This document shows positions 1 through 6,951 of a DNA stretch of 7,969 nt, piece by piece. Made by a program: the position numbers and the translations under genes. The stretch lies in contig CAZGOQ010000100.1 of assembly GCA_964527315.1 (NCBI GenBank), positions 1-7,969 of the forward strand. The letters run 5' to 3'. Below the pieces are notes generated by a model, which did not search any database, was not told the origin of the DNA, and saw nothing but the letters and a program-made list of their open reading frames with translations. How positions within the stretch are numbered: the stretch's first letter is position 1; each line of letters begins with the position of its first letter. This stretch comes from HGM13006 sp964527315 (GTDB lineage Bacteria > Bacillota > Clostridia > Oscillospirales > Oscillospiraceae).

Positions 1-1403
1 GCCCCGCCTTTTGCCTCTCGGTAGGCGGTGGGTGTGATCCCGGTATATTTCTTAAATACTCGGCTCATTGCCTTCCCGTTTTCAAAGCCGACCTGAACCG
101 CGATTTGCTGAAGCTCCAGATTGGTTGTTCGCAATAGCTCCTGTATTTTCTCAATTCTGCACTGATGGAGATATTCCAGAACGCCGCAGCCCCGTTTTTG
201 CTTAAACGCCCGTGCCAGGTAGGAGCCATTTACATGAAGCTGCTGTGCCAGAACGCCAACGGTCAGGTCCGGATCGGCATAGTGTTGTTCGATATATGCC
301 GCAGCGTCTGCAACCGTATCGCCGGACGTTGCAACCGCCCGGTTATAATCCGCTTGGAGCAGTTCAAAAAAGGTTTGGATTTTTTCTGTGATTTGTGTCT
401 TGGTCATCAGTGCCATGAATTCATCATAAAACTCCTGACGAAATTCGGAGTGGCTGCTTTGTGGATTCAGCTTGATCTCCACGAGATTGTATACGGTTTC
501 GATTCGGCCGTAAAATCTCGCCTTGATGGTGTGTACGCTCTCAAAGCGGTGCCTTGTGTAGGTTTCCAGCATTTCCTGCATATACGCGGCAGCCTGTGGA
601 AACTGGTAGTTTGTAGATGCAACGAAAAATTTGCGTTCCAACTCCGCGGTTTGTTGGATCAGTGCGGCGAGTTCATCACGCTGTAGCGCGTCGGTGGGTG
701 TCAAAAGACATTCGTCTATTCCGCAAAATATGGCATATTCAATCATTTGCAGGGCCTCCTGATAGGCGTCACCGGCCTCGCGCAGTTGAAAGTGAACGGA
801 GCTGACGGCCATTCGCGTAATATATGCCGAGCATTCAAGCTGTGTCTGTGCAACTTGAAGCCGCGACTTCAGTTCCGAGATCGCCGCTGTAATCTGCTGT
901 GCATCAGAGGTCTCCCTCAGCGTCGGAATACCAATCAATGCAACATCTGCCTGCTCAATCCTTGTGAAGTGTGGGAAGAATCCTTCTGCTAGCGCCTGTG
1001 TGATCTGCTCGCTGATCGCGTTGTGCGGCTGACCTTTCATTCTGCGCGAGACGTTTTGCATCGGGGTCTCGTTGATTCTCTGTACCAGCAAAATGGCATA
1101 GGCGGGGCACTCCATGCCGATATCAAAAATCTGATTTTCGTCGTCTGTGATACGCAGGGATGCCCGCTCATGGAGCAGTCTTGAGACATGGAATTCCTCC
1201 ATGAAGTGGGTCAAATCCGTCACCCGGTAAAACAACCAGGTCAGAAACGGCGACAGGAGCAGACTGGACACAGCGATGGCAAGCAAAACACCCCACCAGC
1301 TTGCACTGAAATGCCAGACGACAGCGGCGATTCCGATTGGAAGCACTATCATCATAAAATAGGAACACATATGGTACATACGGTCTATGATCCGGCGTTT
1401 CAA
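1..1403 (-). CDS. Membrane-anchored AraC-family transcriptional regulator (C-terminus cut by window edge)
   Basis: The frame is open without a stop from a TTG at 1403 to the left edge, 467 codons. The TTG is chosen because AGGAGG lies 7 nt upstream; in-frame ATGs at codons 9 and 12 have no such site. Residues about 12-32 and 36-58 are hydrophobic (two membrane helices joined by a very short loop, so no real external domain). Residues about 59-96 look like a degenerate HAMP-type linker ending in DENQIFDIG. Residues about 100-225 resemble the degenerate GGDEF-like domain of YesN-type regulators (VALIGIPT at 154-161, then DAYQEAL at 212-218). Residues 366-463 are a classic AraC double helix-turn-helix: LAQQLHVNGSYLARAFK at 385-401 and IAVQVGFENGKAMSRVFKK at 434-452, closing with TPTAYRE. 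That motif normally lies at the C-terminus, so only a few residues are missing. It is divergent from the oxidoreductase operon and probably controls it. The family and domain order are clear; the signal is unknown. Confidence 0.93.
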   Translation of the reverse strand, partial: MKRRIIDRMYHMCSYFMMIVLPIGIAAVVWHFSASWWGVLLAIAVSSLLLSPFLTWLFYRVTDLTHFMEEFHVSRLLHERASLRITDDENQIFDIGMECPAYAILLVQRINETPMQNVSRRMKGQPHNAISEQITQALAEGFFPHFTRIEQADVALIGIPTLRETSDAQQITAAISELKSRLQVAQTQLECSAYITRMAVSSVHFQLREAGDAYQEALQMIEYAIFCGIDECLLTPTDALQRDELAALIQQTAELERKFFVASTNYQFPQAAAYMQEMLETYTRHRFESVHTIKARFYGRIETVYNLVEIKLNPQSSHSEFRQEFYDEFMALMTKTQITEKIQTFFELLQADYNRAVATSGDTVADAAAYIEQHYADPDLTVGVLAQQLHVNGSYLARAFKQKRGCGVLEYLHQCRIEKIQELLRTTNLELQQIAVQVGFENGKAMSRVFKKYTGITPTAYREAKGG

Positions 1404-1416
1404 GGGAACCCCTCCT
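1401..1416 (-). promoter_or_regulatory. Ribosome binding site that fixes the TTG start of the AraC gene
   Basis: Read on the minus strand, AGGAGG (1416-1411) is followed after 7 nt by TTG (1403-1401). The next in-frame ATG lies 24 nt further in, too far from this site. The same AGGAGG-7-TTG arrangement occurs at the divergent oxidoreductase gene. Confidence 0.8.
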
Positions 1417-1425
1417 TTTGCTGTT

Positions 1426-1454
1426 ACTATAGCACAAAGCCGCCTGGGTTTCTA
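1426..1454 (-). promoter_or_regulatory. Possible sigma-A promoter of the AraC gene
   Basis: On the minus strand a TAGAAA hexamer (1454-1449) is followed after 17 nt by TATAGT (1431-1426). The -10 box is good and the -35 box is weak. Transcription would start near 1419, leaving a short leader that just includes the AGGAGG site. Another TATAGT-like box lies further upstream, so the assignment is tentative. Confidence 0.4.
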
Positions 1455-1464
1455 CCACTATAAT

Positions 1465-1490
1465 TTGCTGTTTTAGACAAAAAACAGCAA
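1465..1490. repeat. Perfect 10-bp inverted repeat in the divergent control region
   Basis: TTGCTGTTTT (1465-1474) and AAAACAGCAA (1481-1490) are exact reverse complements separated by 6 nt. The site lies just upstream of the proposed AraC promoter and about 80-100 bp upstream of the oxidoreductase -35 box. It could be an operator for a dimeric regulator. A hairpin in the leader of an upstream transcript is possible, but no GC core or following T-tract supports a terminator for a plus-strand gene. Confidence 0.6.
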
Positions 1491-1493
1491 GAT

Positions 1494-1527
1494 GTCAGAT
1501 TTGGTTCCGCACGTCAGAAATTGTTCC
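1494..1527 (+). promoter_or_regulatory. Direct repeats, candidate AraC-type operator
   Basis: GTCAGATTTGGTTCC (1494-1508) and GTCAGAAATTGTTCC (1513-1527) match at 12 of 15 positions and start 19 bp apart, close to two helical turns. A weaker third copy, GTAAAAAACGGTTCC, lies at 1536-1550 and matches the first at 10 of 15. All three precede the proposed -35 box at 1569. AraC-family proteins typically bind tandem direct half-sites upstream of the promoter they activate, so this is a natural target of the divergent regulator. The repeats are seen; the binding is inferred. Confidence 0.5.
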
Positions 1528-1568
1528 TTCCCGGAGTAAAAAACGGTTCCTCATATCTTTTTTGTCCG

Positions 1569-1597
1569 TTGACCGGATCAAATCAATGGCTTATGCT
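1569..1597 (+). promoter_or_regulatory. Sigma-A promoter of the oxidoreductase operon
   Basis: TTGACC (1569-1574) and TATGCT (1592-1597) are separated by exactly 17 nt. The start point would be near 1604, giving a leader of about 40 nt before the TTG start at 1645. The close -35 and off-consensus -10 fit a promoter helped by an activator bound at the upstream direct repeats. A TATAAT at 1459-1464 on the same strand has no recognisable -35 box and is less convincing. Confidence 0.6.
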
Positions 1598-1631
1598 GGA
1601 GTCGAAATCAAAAAAGGCTGATGCAACCGAC

Positions 1632-1647
1632 AGGAGGAATTATTTTG
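1632..1647 (+). promoter_or_regulatory. Ribosome binding site that fixes the TTG start of the oxidoreductase
   Basis: AGGAGG at 1632-1637 sits 7 nt before TTG at 1645. An upstream in-frame ATG at 1621 precedes the site and would make it part of the coding sequence. A downstream ATG at 1651 is 13 nt away. TTG is therefore the preferred start, with ATG 1651 as the alternative (two residues shorter). Confidence 0.7.
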
Positions 1648-3618
1648 CCAATGCGCTATGCAAATTTGCTGTCTCCCATAAAGGTGGGAAATCTGGTGCT
1701 GAAGAACCGCATGCTGTCCTCAGCGTCCATGCCCCACTTTTTGCAGGGGACTATGCCCTATCCCACAGAAAAGGTCATCACACATTTTGCAAACCGCGCC
1801 AAAAACGGCGCTGCCGCAGTGACCTTTGATTTGAGCCTCGGCCAGAAAATGTTTCATCCGGACAATCAGGGAAAGCTACTGGTAGACGTCACACCGGAGC
1901 ATTTTGTGGACATCAATGTGAATGACGCCACCAGTCAGAACTATATCTGCCAGTGGATCGACCAGACACATTATTATGAGTCCAAGGCGCTGGCGATCTT
2001 CCCGGGGATCATGACGGAGATCCAGATGGAGGAGGAACGCGCCGCGCGGGAATTCAGGTTCCGCGGCGAGGGCTGCAATGTCCTTTCCCGCCGGTTTATG
2101 GACGACTATATTGAACGGGCAAAGGAGGTAGCGCGGACACTCAAGGCCCTGGGCTTTGATATGTTCTCTATCCACTCGGCCTATCGCGGGGGCGGCTGCT
2201 TCGGGCATTTCCTTTCGCCCCTCAGCAATCAGCGTACAGATGAATACGGTGGCAGTGTGCGGAACCGTGCCCGTTTTATGCTGGAGGTTTTAGCCGCGAT
2301 CAAGGATGTCGTGGGCAGCGGATTCCCCATTGAAGTCCTTGTCAGTGGACAGGAGCCGGACGGCGGCATTACATTGGACGATACCGTCGAACTTGCGAAT
2401 ATGGCGGACGGGCTGATAGATATTCTTACCATTCGCGCCGGTGAACTGGATCCGCAGCATCCCACCGCCTACACCTCCACGGCGGAAAATCCCGCCCCCT
2501 ATCTGGAGGATGCCGCTTACATTAAGATCCGTGCGCCGAAAATGACGATCTGTGCATCCGCCGGGTTCCAATCTCTGGACCTCTGCGAACGCGCCATCAC
2601 CGAAGGGAAAGCAGACCTGATTGCCATGGCCCGAAGCTGGATCTGCGATCCCGAGTACGGGAAAAAAGCCTATGAGGGCCGGGGCGAGGACGTTGTTCCG
2701 TGTATTCGCTGCAACAAGTGTCATGTTCCCAATGATTCCGATAAATTCCGCTCCTTCTGCTCCGTAAATCCGAGGGTCGGCCTTGAGGATCAGCTGGACA
2801 AGCTGGTGACGCCGCCGGAGTGCAAAAAGAAAATCGCCGTTGTCGGCGGCGGCCCGGCGGGTATGCAGGCGGCCATTGAGTGCGCGAAGCGCGGACATGC
2901 TGTGACCCTGTTTGAAAAGACCGGAACTCTTGGCGGTCAGCTAAAGCATGCGTACTATGCTGAGTTCAAGTGGCCGCTGAAACAGTTTTTGGAATACCAG
3001 ATCCGTCAGGTCTGGAAACTGAACGTCAATGTGCAGTGCAACGTCACCGCAGACCGTCAGCTTCTGGAGCGGGAGGGCTTCGAGGAGGTGATTGCCGCAG
3101 TCGGGCCGAAATTCAAGCGCGCCAATATCCCCGGTGCAGACGCAGAGAATGTTTCCCTTGCCGTGGATGCCTTTGGGAAAGAGGAGACCCTTGGTCACCG
3201 GGTCGCCGTGATCGGCGGCGCGGAGGTCGGTGTGGAAACGGGTATGTACCTGGCCCAGGCTGGCCACGAGGTCACGGTGATGACTCGGCAGGAAGATCTG
3301 GCGCTGGATGCCGCCCACGCCCATTACCGCACCATGCTGGTGGCCTATTATCAGCAGATCCCCGGATTCCACTCGCTGCCCCAGGTGACCTATCAGGCCA
3401 TCACGCCGGAGAGTGTGGTCTATCTGGACCAAGAGGGTAAAAAGCAGACACTGCCTGTGGATTCCGTGGTGCTGGCCACCGGACAGGAGAGCAATGCGGA
3501 TGCGGCGATTGCGCTGTACAGCCCCAATTACCGGCTGCATATGATCGGCGACTGCAACCTAGGCGGTGACGTCGCCAAAGCAACGCGGAGCGCGTTTGCT
3601 GTGGCTTCGCAAATCTGA
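1645..3618 (+). CDS. FMN/FAD/4Fe-4S ene-reductase of the FadH/BaiCD/BaiH (old yellow enzyme) family
   Basis: 657 residues from the TTG, the usual length of this family. Residues about 5-340 form an FMN-binding TIM barrel (SPIKVGNLVLKNR near the start; FLSPLSNQRTDEYGGS at 189-204). An Fe-S motif follows, with cysteines at 353, 356, 359 and 372. A Rossmann fold with VVGGGPAG at 399-406 binds FAD, VAVIGGAEVG near 520 begins a nucleotide-binding domain, and ATG (611-613) and IGDC (634-637) complete the FAD site. Such enzymes use NAD(P)H to reduce a C=C bond next to a carbonyl or thioester: 2,4-dienoyl-CoA (FadH), 3-oxo-4-ene bile acids (BaiCD) and similar. The usual HxxHGY active-site segment reads HSAYRGGGCFG (177-187), two residues longer and without the GY tyrosine, so the substrate pocket differs from FadH. 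The enzyme should be cytoplasmic. It is first in the operon, directly under the proposed promoter. The family is certain; the substrate is unknown. Confidence 0.93.
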   Translation: MPMRYANLLSPIKVGNLVLKNRMLSSASMPHFLQGTMPYPTEKVITHFANRAKNGAAAVTFDLSLGQKMFHPDNQGKLLVDVTPEHFVDINVNDATSQNYICQWIDQTHYYESKALAIFPGIMTEIQMEEERAAREFRFRGEGCNVLSRRFMDDYIERAKEVARTLKALGFDMFSIHSAYRGGGCFGHFLSPLSNQRTDEYGGSVRNRARFMLEVLAAIKDVVGSGFPIEVLVSGQEPDGGITLDDTVELANMADGLIDILTIRAGELDPQHPTAYTSTAENPAPYLEDAAYIKIRAPKMTICASAGFQSLDLCERAITEGKADLIAMARSWICDPEYGKKAYEGRGEDVVPCIRCNKCHVPNDSDKFRSFCSVNPRVGLEDQLDKLVTPPECKKKIAVVGGGPAGMQAAIECAKRGHAVTLFEKTGTLGGQLKHAYYAEFKWPLKQFLEYQIRQVWKLNVNVQCNVTADRQLLEREGFEEVIAAVGPKFKRANIPGADAENVSLAVDAFGKEETLGHRVAVIGGAEVGVETGMYLAQAGHEVTVMTRQEDLALDAAHAHYRTMLVAYYQQIPGFHSLPQVTYQAITPESVVYLDQEGKKQTLPVDSVVLATGQESNADAAIALYSPNYRLHMIGDCNLGGDVAKATRSAFAVASQI

Positions 3619-3676
3619 TGATTTCTCCGGGCTTTGCTTGGGAATCAATATAATGAATGAGAAAGGATGTACAAAC

Positions 3677-5398
3677 ATGAAAAGATTGTTATCTGTACTG
3701 CTTGTATGTGCCATGATGCTGGCATTGTTTGAAGGCTGCGGCGGCGCGGTGAATTCTGCGGAGTCAGTGGCTTCCGCTCCGGAAGTATCTGAGGCAGTGC
3801 CTGCGGTCTCCGCGGAGGAACCGGTTCCGGAGGCTTCTGCGGATGAGTCTTCCGAGGCTCCTGTGGAAACCGTGGAATCTCCGGCGCTTCCGCTGTCCGA
3901 CTCCGGCGAGGTACTGACCATGTGGCTGCCGCTCACGCCGGACCTTGCGAACACCTACAGCGACATGAATGAGCACCTGGTGGTGCAGGAGGCGGAAAAG
4001 CGGACTGGTGTGCATATCGACTTCACCAGCTGTTCCTTTGATACGGCTTCGGACCAGTTCAGCCTGATGGCCGCTGCCGGCGAATACTGTGACCCGATAT
4101 CCTGTGCCATTAAGTATTACTCCACCGGCGCCGCCGGTGCGCTGGAGGACGGCATCATCATTGATATGGCGGAGTATCTGGAGGCAGACGCCCCGGATTA
4201 CTATGCACTGATTAACTCGGATGCACAGCACATTGCCCAGAGCCGCACCGACGGCGGTGAGGTCCTGGCCTTCTACACCTGGAAGGATGAGGTCTATAAC
4301 CGCAGCGGTATGCAGTGCCGCGGTGACTGGCTGGAGGAGCTGAAGCTGGAGGCTCCGGAAACCTATGAGGAATACGAAAATGTTCTGCTGGCGTTCCGCG
4401 ACAATTACGGTTGCCAGGCGGCCATACAGATGTATCCCTCCTGCCTGCTTACCGGATCTATGCTCTGCGGCGGTTATGGCGTTTCCGGCTACTTTACCGC
4501 CTATGACGACCCCAGTGAAATGCCCAACGTCATGTATCAGGTGGACGGAACGGTCCACTGCTCCCTGCTGGAGGACGGCTATCTTGATTATCTGACCATG
4601 CTGAACCGCTGGTATGAGGAGGGCCTGATCTCCAAGGATTTCCTGTCCGGCAGTAGCAACCCCAATGATGCGAGCAATCTGGGCGATATTTATTCCGGAA
4701 ATACCGGTATTTGGTATTCTGAATACCAGAACCTCACCAGCTATGCAAACTCCATTGACAGCGAAAATGCAAAGGTCATCGCCATCAAAGACGCTGTTCT
4801 GGAGAAGGGAGACGTATCCCACTTTGGCAGTAGCATTGCACTGGGTTCCTCCAATGGCTTCACCACATCCGTTTCCACCGACTGCGAAAACACAGAGCTG
4901 GCAGTCCAGTGGTGCAATTACTGGTTTACCCTTGAGGGTAGCCGCCTTGCATCCTTTGGCATCGAGGGAGAATCCTATGTCGTGGATGAAAACGGCGAGC
5001 CTGTCTTTACGGAGCTGGTTACAAACAATCCCGATGGGCTTTCACAGCGGGAGGCGCAGGCCATGTACAGCCTGTCCCAATTCCCGTCACTGTCCAGCAA
5101 GTCTGTGGATTTCCTCTCCATGAGCCAGGAGCAGATCGACGCGATTGCCGTCTGGGATTCCAGCATTGACGGCGCGTATGTCATGCCGGATGTATCGCTG
5201 ACCCCGGAGGAATCCACCGAATATGCCTCTCTGATGAGCGACATCAACACCTATGCCGCCACCATGGTGGACAAAATGGTGGTAGGCGATGAGCCGCTGG
5301 AAAACTGGGACGACTTTACCGCTACCCTCAAGGAAATGGGCATGGAGCGCTGCACCGCCATCTATCAGGCGGCGATGGATCGTTATAACCAGCGCTGA
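3677..5398 (+). CDS. LplA-like extracellular solute-binding lipoprotein
   Basis: 573 residues from ATG 3677, preceded by AAAGGA 9 nt upstream. An in-frame ATG at 3653 lacks a site. Residues 1-20 are a lipoprotein signal peptide (MKRLL, then a hydrophobic core) ending F-E-G-C21; the glutamate at -2 is unusual for a lipobox. Residues 22-78 are an acidic Ala/Ser/Glu/Pro/Val linker, long for this class, which would hold the domain away from the membrane. The rest is a two-lobed binding domain of the type seen in Bacillus LplA: EVLTMWLPLTP at 78-88, EKRTGVHIDF, then DGIIIDMAEYLE, with many aromatic residues typical of sugar or small-molecule sites. It starts 58 nt after the oxidoreductase and is probably cotranscribed. 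No permease or ATPase gene lies in the window, so it either works with a transporter elsewhere or serves as a surface receptor. The binding-protein call is firm; the ligand is unknown. Confidence 0.88.
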   Translation: MKRLLSVLLVCAMMLALFEGCGGAVNSAESVASAPEVSEAVPAVSAEEPVPEASADESSEAPVETVESPALPLSDSGEVLTMWLPLTPDLANTYSDMNEHLVVQEAEKRTGVHIDFTSCSFDTASDQFSLMAAAGEYCDPISCAIKYYSTGAAGALEDGIIIDMAEYLEADAPDYYALINSDAQHIAQSRTDGGEVLAFYTWKDEVYNRSGMQCRGDWLEELKLEAPETYEEYENVLLAFRDNYGCQAAIQMYPSCLLTGSMLCGGYGVSGYFTAYDDPSEMPNVMYQVDGTVHCSLLEDGYLDYLTMLNRWYEEGLISKDFLSGSSNPNDASNLGDIYSGNTGIWYSEYQNLTSYANSIDSENAKVIAIKDAVLEKGDVSHFGSSIALGSSNGFTTSVSTDCENTELAVQWCNYWFTLEGSRLASFGIEGESYVVDENGEPVFTELVTNNPDGLSQREAQAMYSLSQFPSLSSKSVDFLSMSQEQIDAIAVWDSSIDGAYVMPDVSLTPEESTEYASLMSDINTYAATMVDKMVVGDEPLENWDDFTATLKEMGMERCTAIYQAAMDRYNQR

Positions 5399-5409
5399 TT
5401 CTCCAAGTT

Positions 5410-5441
5410 ACTGCGGCCGGGATCCCCATACCGGCCGCAGT
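5410..5441 (+). repeat. Strong intercistronic hairpin after the lipoprotein gene
   Basis: ACTGCGGCCGG (5410-5420) pairs perfectly with CCGGCCGCAGT (5431-5441), an 11-bp GC-rich stem with a 10-nt loop. It begins 11 nt after the lipoprotein stop and ends 10 nt before the ribosome site of the next gene. No T-tract follows, so it is a poor intrinsic terminator. It more likely protects the 3' end of the upstream message or reduces downstream expression, as hairpins after binding-protein genes often do. Confidence 0.75.
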
Positions 5442-5463
5442 CGAATCAGAAAGGAGTATTTCT

Positions 5464-6228
5464 ATGCAAACAAAACAGCAGCTCAGCGAAGAGCTTCAGA
5501 TGCTGAAGGTCTGGGATACCTATGAAATCCAGAAGCTGTTTGGAAAACACGCGTTCCTGATGGCGCAGGGCAAGCGCCGCGAGGACGTGGAGGCCCTTTG
5601 GACCCATCGTTTTGATACGTCCCTTGGCGGAAACGACGGGTTTTATCTGGGCTATGAATCCATCCTGAAAAATTATGTAGAGGCGTATGAACAGGGAGCG
5701 AAGGCGGAGCTGGATGTGCTCTGCGCAGTGGACCCCGCGGCTTCCCATGCGGAGGATAATCTAGGCGCCGGGAGCCTGGTCATGCACTGCCTGACCACGC
5801 CACTCATCGAAGTCGCGGATGACAGAAATACCGCCAAAGCCATGTGGTATTCTCCCGGACATATCAATCGGCTTGGCCCTGACGGAAAACCGGTCTCCAT
5901 GTGGGCCTACCAGCGTTATGGCGTGGATTTTATCCGGGAGGAGGGCGAGTGGAAAATCTGGCACCTGTTTGCTGGTGTGGATTTTCACCTTCCCGCCGGA
6001 GAGCACCTGATGCGGCGTTCTCCGTCCGTAGCAAAGGGGAACGCCGCAGAAATACCGGTAGCACTCTCCGGTATGCCGAGAGCAGAAGATTTTGTGGGAG
6101 ACTATGACGTTTCTGTTCCGAAGCTCTACTCCATCGACTATGGCTGGAGCAGCTACCCGCCGATGCCGGAGCCCTATGATACCTTTGCAAATACCTTCAG
6201 CTACGGCGCAGAGCCGTTTCTGGATTAA
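5464..6228 (+). CDS. NTF2/SnoaL-like (BaiE-fold) protein, first of three tandem paralogues
   Basis: 254 residues from ATG 5464, with AAGGAG 7 nt upstream. The NTF2-like core covers about residues 15-180. The helical entry KLFGKHAFLMAQGK (24-37) is followed by HCLTTPLIEV (108-117), NTAKAMWYSPG (122-132) and YGVDFIREEGEWKIWHL (152-168), which align with the strands of BaiE (NTATGRWY, DGQWYIKE). Against BaiE from memory, His108 falls on catalytic His83, but Tyr30 becomes His29 and Arg146 is not kept. His167 in the WHL strand is an added candidate. The family includes dehydratases, ketosteroid isomerases and cyclases, so a cytoplasmic lyase or isomerase partner of the oxidoreductase is plausible but unproven. 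After the core, about 60-70 residues end in the shared tail PPMPEPYDTFANTFSY (232-247). It lies downstream of the strong hairpin and 12 nt before the next paralogue. Confidence 0.85.
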   Translation: MQTKQQLSEELQMLKVWDTYEIQKLFGKHAFLMAQGKRREDVEALWTHRFDTSLGGNDGFYLGYESILKNYVEAYEQGAKAELDVLCAVDPAASHAEDNLGAGSLVMHCLTTPLIEVADDRNTAKAMWYSPGHINRLGPDGKPVSMWAYQRYGVDFIREEGEWKIWHLFAGVDFHLPAGEHLMRRSPSVAKGNAAEIPVALSGMPRAEDFVGDYDVSVPKLYSIDYGWSSYPPMPEPYDTFANTFSYGAEPFLD

Positions 6229-6240
6229 GGAGGGGCGTTC

Positions 6241-6948
6241 ATGTCAAATATCAATATTCAGCGTGCCGTTGCCATCGCTGCTGCGGAAAATCTGATGGCC
6301 CGACATGTGTACTATCACGCGGAGAGCCACCACCGCGAGGAACTGACGAATATCTGGGTCAAGGACCTCAGCAACGCCGCCTTTGCGGGCAACTGGGGCA
6401 ATATGACCGGAGAAACGTACTGGAACAACTATGTGAAAGGCTCTGACGCCCGCCGGAAAGAGGTGGCTGAGGAGTTGAAGAAGTCCCGCCCGGATACCGC
6501 GGAGCATGACTTTCAGAAGTTGCTGGAAATCTCTTTGCATCTGCTGGCATCTCCTGTCATAGAGGCCGCGGAGGACGGCCAAAGCGTCAAGGCGCTTTGG
6601 TATACCCCCGGTTATATCATGCCGGTAGTGTATCAGGAGCACCGCAGATTTTCAGAGTGGTTTTGGGAGCGCTATGGCGCGGATTTCGTGCCGGAGGACG
6701 GGGAATGGAAATTCCTGAACCTGCGTGTTGCGCCGCATATGATGACCCAGATCGACGATACCAACTGGTCAGACCGTGAGCCCTATACGCCGGACCCCAT
6801 GGGAAATGTAAAGGATTATATTTCTCTGGAGGAACACCGCAGTGAAATCTATACGCAACTCAGCATTCCCAGCGAACGCCCGCCCATGCCGCATCCATAT
6901 CGGACGTTCAGTGAAACGTTCTCTTACAAAGATAAATCGGAGGGCTAA
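6241..6948 (+). CDS. NTF2/SnoaL-like (BaiE-fold) protein, second tandem paralogue
   Basis: 235 residues. AAGGAGG overlaps the stop of the previous gene and lies 7 nt before ATG 6241, so translation is probably coupled. The core contains ENLMARHVYYHAE (16-28), HLLASPVIEA (100-109), KALWYTPGYI (117-126) and YGADFVPEDGEWKFLNL (145-161), each aligned with the same segments of its neighbours. His22 and His100 match positions also His in the first paralogue, but the WH of the strand motif is replaced by Leu159-Asn160. It is the most divergent of the three, with a longer helical insert at about 63-95 (many Lys and Glu) and no counterpart of the GYDEI/GYESI segment. The C-terminal tail is kept in altered form, PPMPHPYRTFSETFSY (214-229). 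It could be a non-catalytic or differently catalytic subunit; the function is unknown. Confidence 0.83.
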   Translation: MSNINIQRAVAIAAAENLMARHVYYHAESHHREELTNIWVKDLSNAAFAGNWGNMTGETYWNNYVKGSDARRKEVAEELKKSRPDTAEHDFQKLLEISLHLLASPVIEAAEDGQSVKALWYTPGYIMPVVYQEHRRFSEWFWERYGADFVPEDGEWKFLNLRVAPHMMTQIDDTNWSDREPYTPDPMGNVKDYISLEEHRSEIYTQLSIPSERPPMPHPYRTFSETFSYKDKSEG

Positions 6949-6951
6949 ACT

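Noticed and set aside
165..686. 173-codon open frame on the plus strand
   Set aside because: It runs antisense to the AraC gene, whose double helix-turn-helix is unmistakable; the plus-strand frame has no ribosome site or domain.
1459..1464. Perfect TATAAT on the plus strand as the operon promoter
   Set aside because: There is no -35 box 16-18 nt upstream, and the direct repeats would then lie downstream of the start. TTGACC-17-TATGCT nearer the gene is better.
2290..3540. Two open frames of about 200 codons on the minus strand
   Set aside because: Both are antisense to the oxidoreductase, which has all expected motifs through this stretch.
1645..3618. Naming the oxidoreductase fadH, baiCD or baiH
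   Set aside because: The domain order is the same, but the active-site segment and Fe-S spacing differ from FadH, and the neighbours do not support a bile acid or fatty acid assignment.
3566..3676. Longer lipoprotein starting before 3677
   Set aside because: The extension overlaps the oxidoreductase end and would place extra residues before a good signal peptide; the ribosome site at 3662-3667 favours 3677.
3764..4822. 352-codon open frame on the minus strand
   Set aside because: It lies wholly within the lipoprotein gene, whose signal peptide, linker and binding domain are clear. The minus-strand product has no recognisable motif and looks like a codon-bias shadow.
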